In this document: in pieces, positions 1 through 7,852 of the stretch
Layout of the letters: every line of letters begins with the position of its first letter
Numbering within the stretch: position 1 is the stretch's first letter
The notes under the pieces: generated by a model
Database searches by the model: none
What the model was told of the DNA's origin: nothing
The model's input: the letters and a program-made list of their open reading frames with translations, nothing else
From: Bacillus subtilis
GTDB taxonomy: Bacteria; Bacillota; Bacilli; Bacillales; Bacillaceae_C
NCBI RefSeq assembly: GCF_008764245.1
Contig: NZ_VTQV01000028.1
Location: 1-55,225 of the forward strand
Length of the DNA: 55,225 nt
Direction: 5' to 3'
Program-made: the position numbers and the translations under genes

Positions 1-148
1 GCAAATTTTTTATTGCTTGGAACCTTTTTATTTACTATTTTTGGCTAGTTATGTCCCAGCCTCGTCTGATTAATGGTGTTTATTAGTTGTATATTCTATA
101 TAAAATTTCAACTTTCCGCACATTCCCGCATTTTTATTTTAGAGGTAT

Positions 149-190
149 TTTTCTTCATATATTCTTAACAATCACAGTGCATAGTTTAAA
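149..190 (+). promoter_or_regulatory. Candidate response-regulator box and promoter, first redox operon
   Basis: Two 7-bp half-sites, TTCTTCA at 151-157 and TTCTTAA at 162-168, lie 11 bp apart in direct orientation. That is the geometry used by OmpR/PhoB-family regulators. The same arrangement recurs at 1780-1797 at the same distance from the next start codon (65 versus 67 bp). TTTAAA at 185-190 could serve as the -10. The regulator encoded at 3182-3877 is the obvious candidate ligand (inference). Confidence 0.5.
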
Positions 191-215
191 TGATCGATAG
201 AAAGAAGGTGTTCTT

Positions 216-860
216 TTGCATTTTTTGCAATTTGGTTCTCTTACTATTCCTTATCATTGGCTTATAGCGTTATTGTCACTTTTGATTGGTTGGATCGAAA
301 TAAAAATTTTCTCGAAAAGAAATTCACTTTCTACTACAGCAATCGAAATACTTATGAACACATTATTTTTATGGGGAGTAGTTTGGAAATTAAGCATGAT
401 CCTCTTTGACTTCCCAACCGTAAAAGGGCATCTCTTCGCGATTCTATATTTTTCTGGAGGCTCAAAAGGTTTTTATCTAGGCATGATTGTAAGCATACTT
501 TATTTGTTTTGGAAAGTTAAAAAAGAAGAGCTATGGGCGCCATTAAGTATGATTATTTTACATTTTGGTACGGTGGGCTACGGATTCTACTTTTTACTTA
601 CTAGCTACCTACAAGAAGAAAGCTTCCTATCCCTTGCCTCCACTCTATTCATTATCATTCTTTTAACTATTTGGCTTTGGTTACAAGATAAAGAGCAAAT
701 ACAAAAACGCCAAAGTAAAGCAGGAATTGTATTCTTAATCTATGTCTTTATCTGGCCATTTTCTAGAGAGACTTCATGGATGGATTTATCTATTCCTCTC
801 CTATTCCCATTTCTAACTATATCTTTACAAGCTATTGCGATAAAGAAGGAGAAACTATGA
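216..860 (+). CDS. Polytopic membrane protein, weakly Lgt-like, in thiol-redox operon
   Basis: A 214-residue protein with about six or seven hydrophobic segments filling most of its length and a basic C-terminus. The section around residues 50-100 (a GG-x-x-G-x-x-x-G stretch flanked by helices) recalls the central part of prolipoprotein diacylglyceryl transferase. I do not see the Lgt catalytic signature, so diacylglyceryl transfer is not claimed. The start is TTG behind GAAGGTG. Its TGA overlaps the ATG of the downstream TlpA-like gene, so the two are translationally coupled. The context suggests a membrane partner of the thioredoxin, for example in electron delivery or anchoring (inference). 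Family identity is uncertain. Confidence 0.6.
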   Translation: MHFLQFGSLTIPYHWLIALLSLLIGWIEIKIFSKRNSLSTTAIEILMNTLFLWGVVWKLSMILFDFPTVKGHLFAILYFSGGSKGFYLGMIVSILYLFWKVKKEELWAPLSMIILHFGTVGYGFYFLLTSYLQEESFLSLASTLFIIILLTIWLWLQDKEQIQKRQSKAGIVFLIYVFIWPFSRETSWMDLSIPLLFPFLTISLQAIAIKKEKL

Positions 861-1399
861 AAGAAAAAACGCTGTTCATTTTACTAACATTGTCTATTGG
901 AATTTTTTTGTATGATCAATTAACTCATGATAGTGATCAGAAAACAGAAGAATTTAACGCGAAGACAGATTTTGGAATTCAGGCTGGGGATCAAGCTATC
1001 GACTTTCAGTTACAAACTAAAGAAGGGAAAGCGATCGCTCTATCTGATTTAAAAGGCAAAAACGTATTTATTAATTTTTGGGCCAGTTGGTGCCCACCAT
1101 GTCGGGCGGAAATGCCTCATATACAAGCTTTTTATGAAAAAAATAAGGAAAATGACTTTGTTGTCTTATCAGTGAATTTGACTCATCTCGAGAAGAATAT
1201 GGAGCATGCTGCTAAATTTGTTGAAGATAATCAGCTCACCTTTCCGGTTATTTATGACTTAGAAGGTACAGTCGATGCCATCTATAAGGCACAAACTGTA
1301 CCTACAAGTTTAGTAATTAATAAGAAAGGTCAAATTCGCCATAGAATTGTTGGACCGGTTAGTAAGGAGAGACTTCAACAGCTTTATCCTGATTTATAA
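857..1399 (+). CDS. Membrane-anchored TlpA/ResA-like thiol-disulfide oxidoreductase
   Basis: A 180-residue protein with one N-terminal membrane anchor (residues about 4-20) and a thioredoxin-fold domain facing outside the membrane. The active site is WCPPC (C79 and C82), in the WASWCPPCRAEMP context typical of TlpA/ResA. The cis-proline loop is VPTS. Such proteins pass electrons from CcdA to oxidised thiols of exported proteins or apocytochromes. The ATG at 857 was chosen because it follows AAGGAG and overlaps the stop of the membrane protein gene as ATGA; a longer in-frame version would run into that gene. A strong intrinsic terminator follows at 1528. The specific substrate cannot be read from sequence. 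Confidence 0.9.
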   Translation: MKEKTLFILLTLSIGIFLYDQLTHDSDQKTEEFNAKTDFGIQAGDQAIDFQLQTKEGKAIALSDLKGKNVFINFWASWCPPCRAEMPHIQAFYEKNKENDFVVLSVNLTHLEKNMEHAAKFVEDNQLTFPVIYDLEGTVDAIYKAQTVPTSLVINKKGQIRHRIVGPVSKERLQQLYPDL

Positions 1400-1527
1400 T
1401 AATCTCGCTGATTTGGACTCCATTAACAAACTCATCTATTTAAACAATAGATGTTTCTAGCAAAAGAAATGGCAACTACATTCTTAATTTCTTACAGTTT
1501 TTGCTGATTGAAGCAGAAGATCTCGTA

Positions 1528-1566
1528 GGAGGATTGAGGCCCAAAAAGCAATCCTCCGTTTTTTAA
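1528..1566 (+). terminator. Intrinsic terminator after first redox operon
   Basis: A perfect 9-bp stem, GGAGGATTG (1528-1536) with CAATCCTCC (1549-1557), is followed directly by GTTTTTT. It ends the 216-1399 transcription unit. Confidence 0.85.
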
Positions 1567-1779
1567 CGCTAGGCTTATTCGGCGATGCTTTGTCGCTTCC
1601 CCCGTACGATTACATCCTGTATTGCAACACTTACACCAAAATATTCCGTTACTTTGTAGCCTATTAGTCGTGAAGGGAAAAGGGTGGTATTTCATTTGCG
1701 TGGTTCAAAGATGTGACGATTATGCTTTTTGAGATTAACTATTTTTGACAAAGCTGTGCCATTTACAGGTTTTGATTTT

Positions 1780-1819
1780 TTCTTCATATATCCTTAACAA
1801 ACCAAGCCCACAATAGAAT
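1780..1819 (+). promoter_or_regulatory. Candidate response-regulator box and promoter, ccdA operon
   Basis: TTCTTCA (1780-1786) and TCCTTAA (1791-1797) are spaced 11 bp start to start. The 20 bases from 1780 match those from 151 with one change. TAGAAT at 1814-1819 is a plausible -10, placed as in the first copy. The 67-bp distance to the ATG also matches. Confidence 0.5.
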
Positions 1820-1846
1820 GAGAGTTTACAGCTAGGAGTGATATTT

Positions 1847-2560
1847 ATGGAAATTTCATTATGGATTGCTTTAGGAGCAGGCTTACTATCTTTTTTCTCT
1901 CCCTGTATTTTCCCAGTCTTACCTGCTTATTTATCGCATTTAACCGGGGGAAATGTACAAGACCAAAAGTTTCAAGTCAAATCCAGTTTATTGATCCAGC
2001 GTTCCATCGCTTTTGTTATCGGCTTTAGTTTGGTGTTTATGATGATGGGAGCTTCAGCTACCTTTCTTGGTCAACTATTTCAGGCAAATAAAAAGATCAT
2101 TGAACATGTGAGTGGGATTTTTATTGTCGTTTTTGGCTTGCAAATGCTTGGTGTATTTAATTTCTCCTTTTTAATGAAGGATAAAAAATGGGATTACAAG
2201 CTACAAAAACCAAAAAGTTGGTTCTCCTCTATTTTTATTGGAATTGCCTTTGGTAGTGGTTGGACACCTTGTGTGGGATTAACCTTGTCTTCAATATTAT
2301 TATTAGCCAGTGCCACTACGACTTTTAACCAAGGTATTGTCCTATTGGGCTTTTATTCCTTAGGAATGGCTATTCCATTTTTGCTAATATCGTTTCTAAT
2401 GACAAAATCACTAAAAATTATTCGTACGATTAATCGATATTTGGGGAAATTTAATACCATAAATGGTTCAGTTATGATCTTACTTGGACTAATGATTTTC
2501 ACAGGACAAATGACAAAAATTACAGCCTTTTTTTCCCAATTCACATTGTTTGACTTATAG
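1847..2560 (+). CDS. ccdA: CcdA-type thiol-disulfide interchange membrane protein
   Basis: A 237-residue, six-helix membrane protein of the CcdA/DsbD-beta family. It moves electrons from cytoplasmic thioredoxin across the membrane to extracytoplasmic thioredoxin-like proteins. The two redox cysteines sit in the expected helices: FFSPCIFPVLP (C20) and GWTPCVG (C142). The length is normal for stand-alone CcdA. ATG 1847 is preferred over the in-frame GTG at 1838 because AGGAG (1834-1838) is 8 bp before the ATG. Only 13 bp separate it from the next TlpA-like gene, and two further genes for a two-component system follow on the same strand, so this is probably a four-gene operon. Confidence 0.95.
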   Translation: MEISLWIALGAGLLSFFSPCIFPVLPAYLSHLTGGNVQDQKFQVKSSLLIQRSIAFVIGFSLVFMMMGASATFLGQLFQANKKIIEHVSGIFIVVFGLQMLGVFNFSFLMKDKKWDYKLQKPKSWFSSIFIGIAFGSGWTPCVGLTLSSILLLASATTTFNQGIVLLGFYSLGMAIPFLLISFLMTKSLKIIRTINRYLGKFNTINGSVMILLGLMIFTGQMTKITAFFSQFTLFDL

Positions 2561-2573
2561 GAGGATGCTATAA

Positions 2574-3170
2574 ATGAAATGGAAAATCATCTTACTAATC
2601 GGGATTGTAGCTTTTATTGGTATTTTCCTGTATAAAGAATATAACAAAGAAGAGGCATATCCTTTACCTGATGAGGACCAAATGCAGACACTGTTAAACA
2701 ACGAAGTAAACGCCGACAAAAGTGTGTTGGGTGATCAAATCGGCCTTTCAGCAGGCCAAACGCCACCTGACTTTGAATTAAACACGCTAACCGAAGGTAA
2801 TTTTCAACTAAGAGATTATAAAGGAAAAAAAGTGGTGTTAAATTTTTGGGCCAGTTGGTGTCCCCCATGTCGTGCGGAAATGCCAGATATGCAAAAATTC
2901 CATGAAGATTATCAAAAAGATGGTGTAGAAATCATTGCCGTGAATCTCACGTCCGCAGAAAGAAATGAAGAAAACATTCAAAAATTCATTGACGAATTTA
3001 ATATTGATTTTACAATCCCGCTTGATATATCTGGAGAAGTAGGTGGAACGTATGGAGCCTTCTCCATTCCAACAAGCTATTTATTGAATCGTGATGGGAC
3101 CATTCACCAAAAGATTATTGGTCCAATGACCTATCAATGGCTAGAACAAGAAATAGAAAAAATGCACTAA
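2574..3170 (+). CDS. ResA/TlpA-like membrane-anchored thioredoxin
   Basis: A 198-residue protein with an N-terminal anchor (about residues 4-20), a linker of roughly 40 residues, then a TlpA domain with WCPPC (C96 and C99) and cis-proline loop IPTS. It is a paralogue of the product at 857-1399, sharing the WASWCPPCRAEMP block. It probably receives electrons from the adjacent CcdA and reduces extracytoplasmic disulfides. AGGAGG precedes the ATG at good spacing. The gene lies 11 bp before the response regulator gene. It may be a ResA-type cytochrome c maturation protein, but no cytochrome genes are nearby, so a repair or sensing role is equally possible. Confidence 0.9.
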   Translation: MKWKIILLIGIVAFIGIFLYKEYNKEEAYPLPDEDQMQTLLNNEVNADKSVLGDQIGLSAGQTPPDFELNTLTEGNFQLRDYKGKKVVLNFWASWCPPCRAEMPDMQKFHEDYQKDGVEIIAVNLTSAERNEENIQKFIDEFNIDFTIPLDISGEVGGTYGAFSIPTSYLLNRDGTIHQKIIGPMTYQWLEQEIEKMH

Positions 3171-3181
3171 TAGGTGGTCAG

Positions 3182-3877
3182 ATGTCAAAAACAATCTTAA
3201 TAGTAGAAGATGATCTAATGCTCTTAAACTTGATGACCATTTATTTTAAAAAAGCTGGTTTTCAAGTAGTCACAGCTGTCTCAGGAACAGAGGCGATTGA
3301 TATGTTTCACCAAGCTGCCCCTTGTTTTATTATTTTAGACTTAATGATTCCAGATCGATCTGGTGAAGAAGTCTGTCAATATATACGTGAAACTCATCAA
3401 AGCGAAGTACCTATTATTATCGTGACAGCAAAAATCCATGAGCAAGAAAGAATCAAGGGGCTAAACATGGGAGCTGATGATTACGTAACAAAGCCATTTA
3501 GTCCCGATGAATTAGTTGCAAGAGTTGAGACTGTTTTAAGACGAGCAGGACATTTTTGTCAAAAAGTCCAATTTGGTGACCTTGTCTTAAAACCAAGAAA
3601 GCATGAAATTTGGAAAGGGACGCGAAAACTTCAGCTAACTCCTTCAGAATTTGCTATTTTAAAAGAACTGATGTTGCATCCCAATCAAGTATTATCTAGA
3701 GAACAACTTGTTCAAACGCTTTATCCTCTTCATGAAAAAGAAGTCTTCGAAAGAACAATTGATGTCCATGTGAAAAATATTCGTGAAAAAATAAGCCTTG
3801 GAGACGATTCTTTGTTTGGGCTCCAAACGGTCAGAGGGGTGGGATATAAGTTTGTCCACAAGGAAAAGCCCTTCTAA
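3182..3877 (+). CDS. OmpR/PhoB-family response regulator
   Basis: A 231-residue regulator. The receiver domain (residues 1 to about 118) has the acidic pocket E9-D10-D11, phospho-acceptor D53 in ILDLMIPD and K104 in VTKPF. A winged-helix DNA-binding domain follows (about 130-228), ending with the usual RGVGYKF motif. ATG 3182 was chosen because it follows AGGTGG; the longer frame starts inside the preceding gene. It overlaps the kinase gene by 26 bp. The matching direct repeats upstream of 216 and 1847 are good candidate targets, which would make the whole redox module self-regulated (inference). Confidence 0.93.
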   Translation: MSKTILIVEDDLMLLNLMTIYFKKAGFQVVTAVSGTEAIDMFHQAAPCFIILDLMIPDRSGEEVCQYIRETHQSEVPIIIVTAKIHEQERIKGLNMGADDYVTKPFSPDELVARVETVLRRAGHFCQKVQFGDLVLKPRKHEIWKGTRKLQLTPSEFAILKELMLHPNQVLSREQLVQTLYPLHEKEVFERTIDVHVKNIREKISLGDDSLFGLQTVRGVGYKFVHKEKPF

Positions 3878-4952
3878 AAAAGTGTGGCAAACTAAATTAT
3901 TTTGGGAATTAACGACCATTAATTTAGTTGTCATCATAACCGTCATTGTCATTGCCGGATTTTCCGTAAAAGAGTTTGCTTGCTTTTTAGCTGATGAAAT
4001 GAATATTACAGGCCAATTTAAACAGAAATCATTTGATCAAACGATGGACTATTATTTAATTCGTGCTAGTTTAATTGCTTTTATTCTAGCAGTCACTATT
4101 CATTATTTCTGGATTAGACGGATTATCCTTCCTGTCCAAACCCTTTCAGATGTGACAAATCGAATTAGTGAAGGGGAAGCTATGCAATTCGTTTCAGTAG
4201 GGGCAAACAATGAAATTGGTCAACTAACAGAAAACTTTAATAAGTTAATTCGAAAATTGAAACGCAGTGAAGAGTTACGAAATCAAATGACTGCCGATTT
4301 AGCTCATGAAGTACGAACTCCACTCTCTAATATTACTGGTTATTTGGAAGCCATGAAAAACGGGGTTATCGAACCTGAACAACAGCTATTAGCTTCTTTA
4401 CATAAGGAGTCTAAAAGATTAAACAAACTGATTGATCAACTATACAATCTCGCTGAACAAAAATGGACAATGGAATCCTTTACCCCACAAAATAAGCAGT
4501 CTATTGACATTAAGAATATCGTTGAAGGCATTATTCCCTTATATAAAATGGAATTCGAAAAACACTCTATTCCCTATAATATTTCTATGGAAGCAGCGGA
4601 ATTAAATCTTGAAGTAGGTTCAATCAATCAAATATTGGGGAATCTGCTAGATAATACGATCCATTATGCTGTAAAGGATACGAGACTATTTATAAGTGGG
4701 GAAACATATAATCAGCATTATCGTGTAACCTTAGCAGCTAAGGGGCAATCCATTCCTAAAAAAGCACAGAAACAATTATTTGAACGCTTATATCGTGTGG
4801 ACCAATCAAGAAATAGAAACACTGGTGGCAATGGTCTTGGACTTGCCATTGCCAAAGAACTAGTTGAACGTCAAGGCGGTAGTATTTGGCTTGAATCGGA
4901 TGGAAGTTATCATCAATTCATTATTGAATTTCCTCTCACGGAAAATAAATAA
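3852..4952 (+). CDS. Sensor histidine kinase of the redox module
   Basis: A 366-residue HisKA kinase with two membrane helices (about residues 20-38 and 69-88), a short outside loop of about 30 residues, a HAMP domain, the phospho-accepting H152 in DLAHEVRTP, an N box (LGNLLDN) and a G box (GNGLGLAI). TTG 3852 is chosen as start: it follows AGGGGTGGG at proper distance inside the end of the regulator gene, and the frame upstream only re-reads that gene. The small outside loop contains a single cysteine, C44, just beyond the first helix. Next to CcdA and two thioredoxins, this suggests sensing of thiol redox state (inference). Confidence 0.88.
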   Translation: MSTRKSPSKKVWQTKLFWELTTINLVVIITVIVIAGFSVKEFACFLADEMNITGQFKQKSFDQTMDYYLIRASLIAFILAVTIHYFWIRRIILPVQTLSDVTNRISEGEAMQFVSVGANNEIGQLTENFNKLIRKLKRSEELRNQMTADLAHEVRTPLSNITGYLEAMKNGVIEPEQQLLASLHKESKRLNKLIDQLYNLAEQKWTMESFTPQNKQSIDIKNIVEGIIPLYKMEFEKHSIPYNISMEAAELNLEVGSINQILGNLLDNTIHYAVKDTRLFISGETYNQHYRVTLAAKGQSIPKKAQKQLFERLYRVDQSRNRNTGGNGLGLAIAKELVERQGGSIWLESDGSYHQFIIEFPLTENK

Positions 4953-4954
4953 GA

Positions 4955-5300
4955 GTCTGGACATAATTAAAATGTTCAGGCTCAAAGGCGAACGGCACTT
5001 ACCATAGCATAGGAAATATACGTAGACTTCTGTGGAAGGGCTAGTGACGATCACGTCCTGTGACCAACTCCGACATTGGAACATCATGTTCGTTAAAAGG
5101 CATTGGTGAGATTCCAGGGTGCGACTTAAGGATGGAAGGCTAAAACCGTGGCATCCTTATCGGCAGACTCAAAGCGCAACTTCCTGCTGCTTCACCTGCA
5201 CTAGTACATCCTTCTACGTCGCAACGCCTTCATGATCAACTTCTTGTTGGCCTGCATCTCACCAGCCGCCTGCAAAAACAAAGTATATTTCTGGAGCAGG
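4955..5300. repeat. Degenerate copy of a Bacillaceae extragenic repeat
   Basis: It opens with GAGTCTGGACATAA, contains GGAAATATACGTAGACT (5012-5028) and closes with GTATATTTC (5283-5291). These are the hallmarks of the better-preserved element at 20158-20358, but the space between them is longer. The inner part includes a CAACTTCTTGTTGGCCT stretch resembling the element at 28536-28676. No gene was seen in 4953-5410. Confidence 0.55.
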
Positions 5301-5410
5301 TTATATGCACCTAAATTTCTTTAGTGAAAAGACTTCCCCTTTAATAATTCAATATTAAAAATGCACTTAATTCATCAGACCAATATTTTTTATCGGTATT
5401 TAATCATTCA

Positions 5411-6358
5411 TTAAAAGATCCCATCCAGAAAATCTTTTAAGCGTTTTTCATACTCTTCGGTCACATTGTCAAATGCTTTCGTATGACCAGCGTCTGGCAC
5501 AATCCACAATTCTTTTTCTCCACCTGCTGCATCATATAGTTCGTGTCCCATTGAGGTTGGAACAAGGTCATCGGCATCTCCATGAATAATGAGTAATGGC
5601 CGAGTATTCTTTTTCACTTGTTTCACAGTTGAAGCCTCTTCAAAGGTATACCCTGCCTTTATGTTTGTAATGACACTCGTCACATTTAGCAATGGAAAAG
5701 ACGGAAGATGATAAATATTTTTCAATTGATGTTGAAGCTCAGCCTTGACTGAACTATAACCACTATCAGCAATAATCCCTTTAACTGCGTCAGGTAAATT
5801 TTCACCGCTTGTCATAAGAACAGTTGCAGCCCCCATAGAATTTCCATGTAGAATAATATCTGTCGCCCCATGTTCCTTAATTAAAAGTTGAATCCAATCA
5901 AGATAGTCAAGTCTCTCATGCCAACCATAGCCAATGTAATTTCCTTCGCTCTCCCCATGTCCCCGAGCATCCGGCAACAAAATATCAAAGCCTTCCTGAT
6001 AATAAAACTTCGCTAATTTGCCCATATCATCTCCAGTATTCCGAAACCCATGCGCTAATATTACTGCTTTTCCTGTCTTTTGCTCATTTTGAATGTATTT
6101 TGCTTTTAGCCTCAGACTATCAAATGAGATCATTTCCAGTATTTCAGGACTCTGGTCATCATACCATGCTTTTGCTTCGGCTAAGAGAATTTGATCCCCT
6201 TCACTCGCCATTGCATTGACCGTTGTTGCCTCTTTATGGATTTCAATTTCAGTCCCTCTTTTTACGCCTTGCCCATAAAAATAATTCCCTGCGATCACTA
6301 GAGCGATAAGCAAGATTCCAATGATACTCCCTAACGTAATCCATATTCTTTTTTTCAA
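5411..6358 (-). CDS. Alpha/beta hydrolase, YqkD-like
   Basis: A 315-residue protein with one N-terminal membrane anchor (about residues 7-27) and an alpha/beta-hydrolase domain. The nucleophile is S174 in HGNSMGA, the acid probably D264 in HGDADDLVP, and the base H292 in DAGHTKAF. An HGF loop near residue 103 supplies the oxyanion hole. Length and layout match Bacillus YqkD, a serine hydrolase of unknown substrate. The start is TTG with a GGGGGTAGG site. It is convergent with the kinase gene and divergent from serC, and apparently monocistronic. Confidence 0.85.
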   Translation of the reverse strand: MKKRIWITLGSIIGILLIALVIAGNYFYGQGVKRGTEIEIHKEATTVNAMASEGDQILLAEAKAWYDDQSPEILEMISFDSLRLKAKYIQNEQKTGKAVILAHGFRNTGDDMGKLAKFYYQEGFDILLPDARGHGESEGNYIGYGWHERLDYLDWIQLLIKEHGATDIILHGNSMGAATVLMTSGENLPDAVKGIIADSGYSSVKAELQHQLKNIYHLPSFPLLNVTSVITNIKAGYTFEEASTVKQVKKNTRPLLIIHGDADDLVPTSMGHELYDAAGGEKELWIVPDAGHTKAFDNVTEEYEKRLKDFLDGIF

Positions 6359-6596
6359 CTTCCTACCCCCTATACACCCTCTTCAATTGTTCCCTTGTGC
6401 TGAAAATATGTCATTAGTAAATTAATATGCTCGATTTCTTCCATCCCCCTCATTATATCATGTCAAAAGAGGACGGGATGCACCAAAAGCGTAAGCGCTA
6501 AAAATTGAAATCGATATTTTTTGTCTATTTTCACCCTCTATTCCTCTTGAAAGGTGTATAATGCAATCAAGATTAAAATCTCAGGAGTGATACATA

Positions 6597-7685
6597 TTGA
6601 AACAACGAGCTTATAATTTTAACGCGGGGCCTTCTGCGCTTCCGCTCGCTGTATTGGAAAAAGCCCAAAAGGAATTTGTTGATTTCCAAGGGACTGGGAT
6701 GTCTGTAATGGAACTAAGTCATCGTAGTGCCGCTTATGAAGAGGTACATAATCAAGCGATTGCACGCTTAAGATCTTTGCTCTCTATTCCTGACCAATAT
6801 GAAGTACTTTTTTTACAAGGTGGGGCTAGTTTACAATTTTCGATGATTCCAATGAACTTCTTAAGCTCTGGGCAAAAAGCCGGCTATATCACGACCGGAT
6901 CATGGTCTGAAAAAGCCTTCAAAGAAGCAGAATTATTTGGTGAACCTTATCATATTGCAAGCTCAAAAGAGAATCATTATCGAGATATCCCAGCCCTCAG
7001 TGAATTAACCTTCAATGAACAGGATGCCTATGTCCATTTGACATCCAATAATACGATTTATGGTACGCAATGGAAGGAGTTTCCAAGCACAGGGAATATT
7101 CCTTTAATGGCGGATATGTCGAGTGATATTCTTTCTAGACCGATTGATATCAGCCAATTTGGACTGATTTATGCTGGTGCGCAAAAAAACCTTGGCCCAG
7201 CTGGTGTGACGGTTGTGATTATTCATAAGGATCTATTGGAAAAAGCGAACTCTGAAGTTCCAACCATGTTGAAATACAGCACCCATGCAAAAACGAACTC
7301 CCTTTTCCATACCCCTCCTACATTTGGAATTTATATGCTTGGAGAAGTGTTAAGATGGGTTGAAGAACAAGGTGGACTTGAGGTCATTACACAAAAAAAT
7401 GAAGGAAAAGCCAAAATTATTTATGATACAATTGATCAAAGTAATGGTTTTTATTACGGCCATGCTGAAAAAGATAGCCGTTCTCTCATGAATATTACAT
7501 TCCGCTTGCACAACGAAGATTTAGAAAAGAAATTTTTAGCAGAAGCCAAAGAAGCCGGATTTGTCGGTCTAAATGGCCATCGTTCTGTCGGTGGCTGTCG
7601 CGCATCCGCCTATAATGCTGTACCAAGAGAAGCTTGTGAAGCACTAAGTGAGTTTATGATGGAGTTTCAAGAAAAGAATAGGTAA
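6597..7685 (+). CDS. serC: Phosphoserine aminotransferase
   Basis: A 362-residue class-V aminotransferase. It converts 3-phosphohydroxypyruvate and glutamate to phosphoserine and 2-oxoglutarate in serine biosynthesis. The opening YNFNAGPSALP and the PLP lysine K197 in AGAQKNLGPAG are diagnostic, as is the C-terminal GHRSVGGCRASAYNA. The start is TTG after CAGGAGTG. A TATAAT hexamer lies about 40 bp upstream. No serA or serB accompanies it. A terminator follows at 7691. Confidence 0.97.
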   Translation: MKQRAYNFNAGPSALPLAVLEKAQKEFVDFQGTGMSVMELSHRSAAYEEVHNQAIARLRSLLSIPDQYEVLFLQGGASLQFSMIPMNFLSSGQKAGYITTGSWSEKAFKEAELFGEPYHIASSKENHYRDIPALSELTFNEQDAYVHLTSNNTIYGTQWKEFPSTGNIPLMADMSSDILSRPIDISQFGLIYAGAQKNLGPAGVTVVIIHKDLLEKANSEVPTMLKYSTHAKTNSLFHTPPTFGIYMLGEVLRWVEEQGGLEVITQKNEGKAKIIYDTIDQSNGFYYGHAEKDSRSLMNITFRLHNEDLEKKFLAEAKEAGFVGLNGHRSVGGCRASAYNAVPREACEALSEFMMEFQEKNR

Positions 7686-7690
7686 GTAGT

Positions 7691-7727
7691 AAGGGAGAAG
7701 TGTTTTTTTACTTCTCTCTTTTTCAGA
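7691..7727 (+). terminator. Intrinsic terminator after serC
   Basis: GGAGAAGT and ACTTCTCT form a short stem around a T-rich loop, followed by TCTTTTTC. Confidence 0.65.
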
Positions 7728-7852
7728 AATAATTTTCCATACCGCCACAACCTTTTATACAAAAGATGGACGTGTGGACGGGGGATTCAATGGCTAATTT
7801 ACTTCAAAAATACTCCAGAATAAATCGAATAAAGTGAAGGGGCTATGAAAAA

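Larger units (their letters stand above)
1400..1846. other. Intergenic region between the two redox transcription units
   Basis: About 450 bp without a convincing gene. It holds a terminator (1528-1566) and the second copy of the putative response-regulator box (1780-1797). A 67-codon minus-strand reading frame (1492-1695) has several cysteines but spans the terminator and matches no family I recognise. Confidence 0.5.

Noticed and set aside
1492-1695. Small cysteine-rich protein on the minus strand
   Set aside because: It overlaps a strong plus-strand terminator, has no convincing ribosome site, and matches no family I know.
6359-6596. T-box or other amino-acid riboswitch before serC
   Set aside because: Only about 40 bp separate the likely -10 from the start codon, too short for such a leader.
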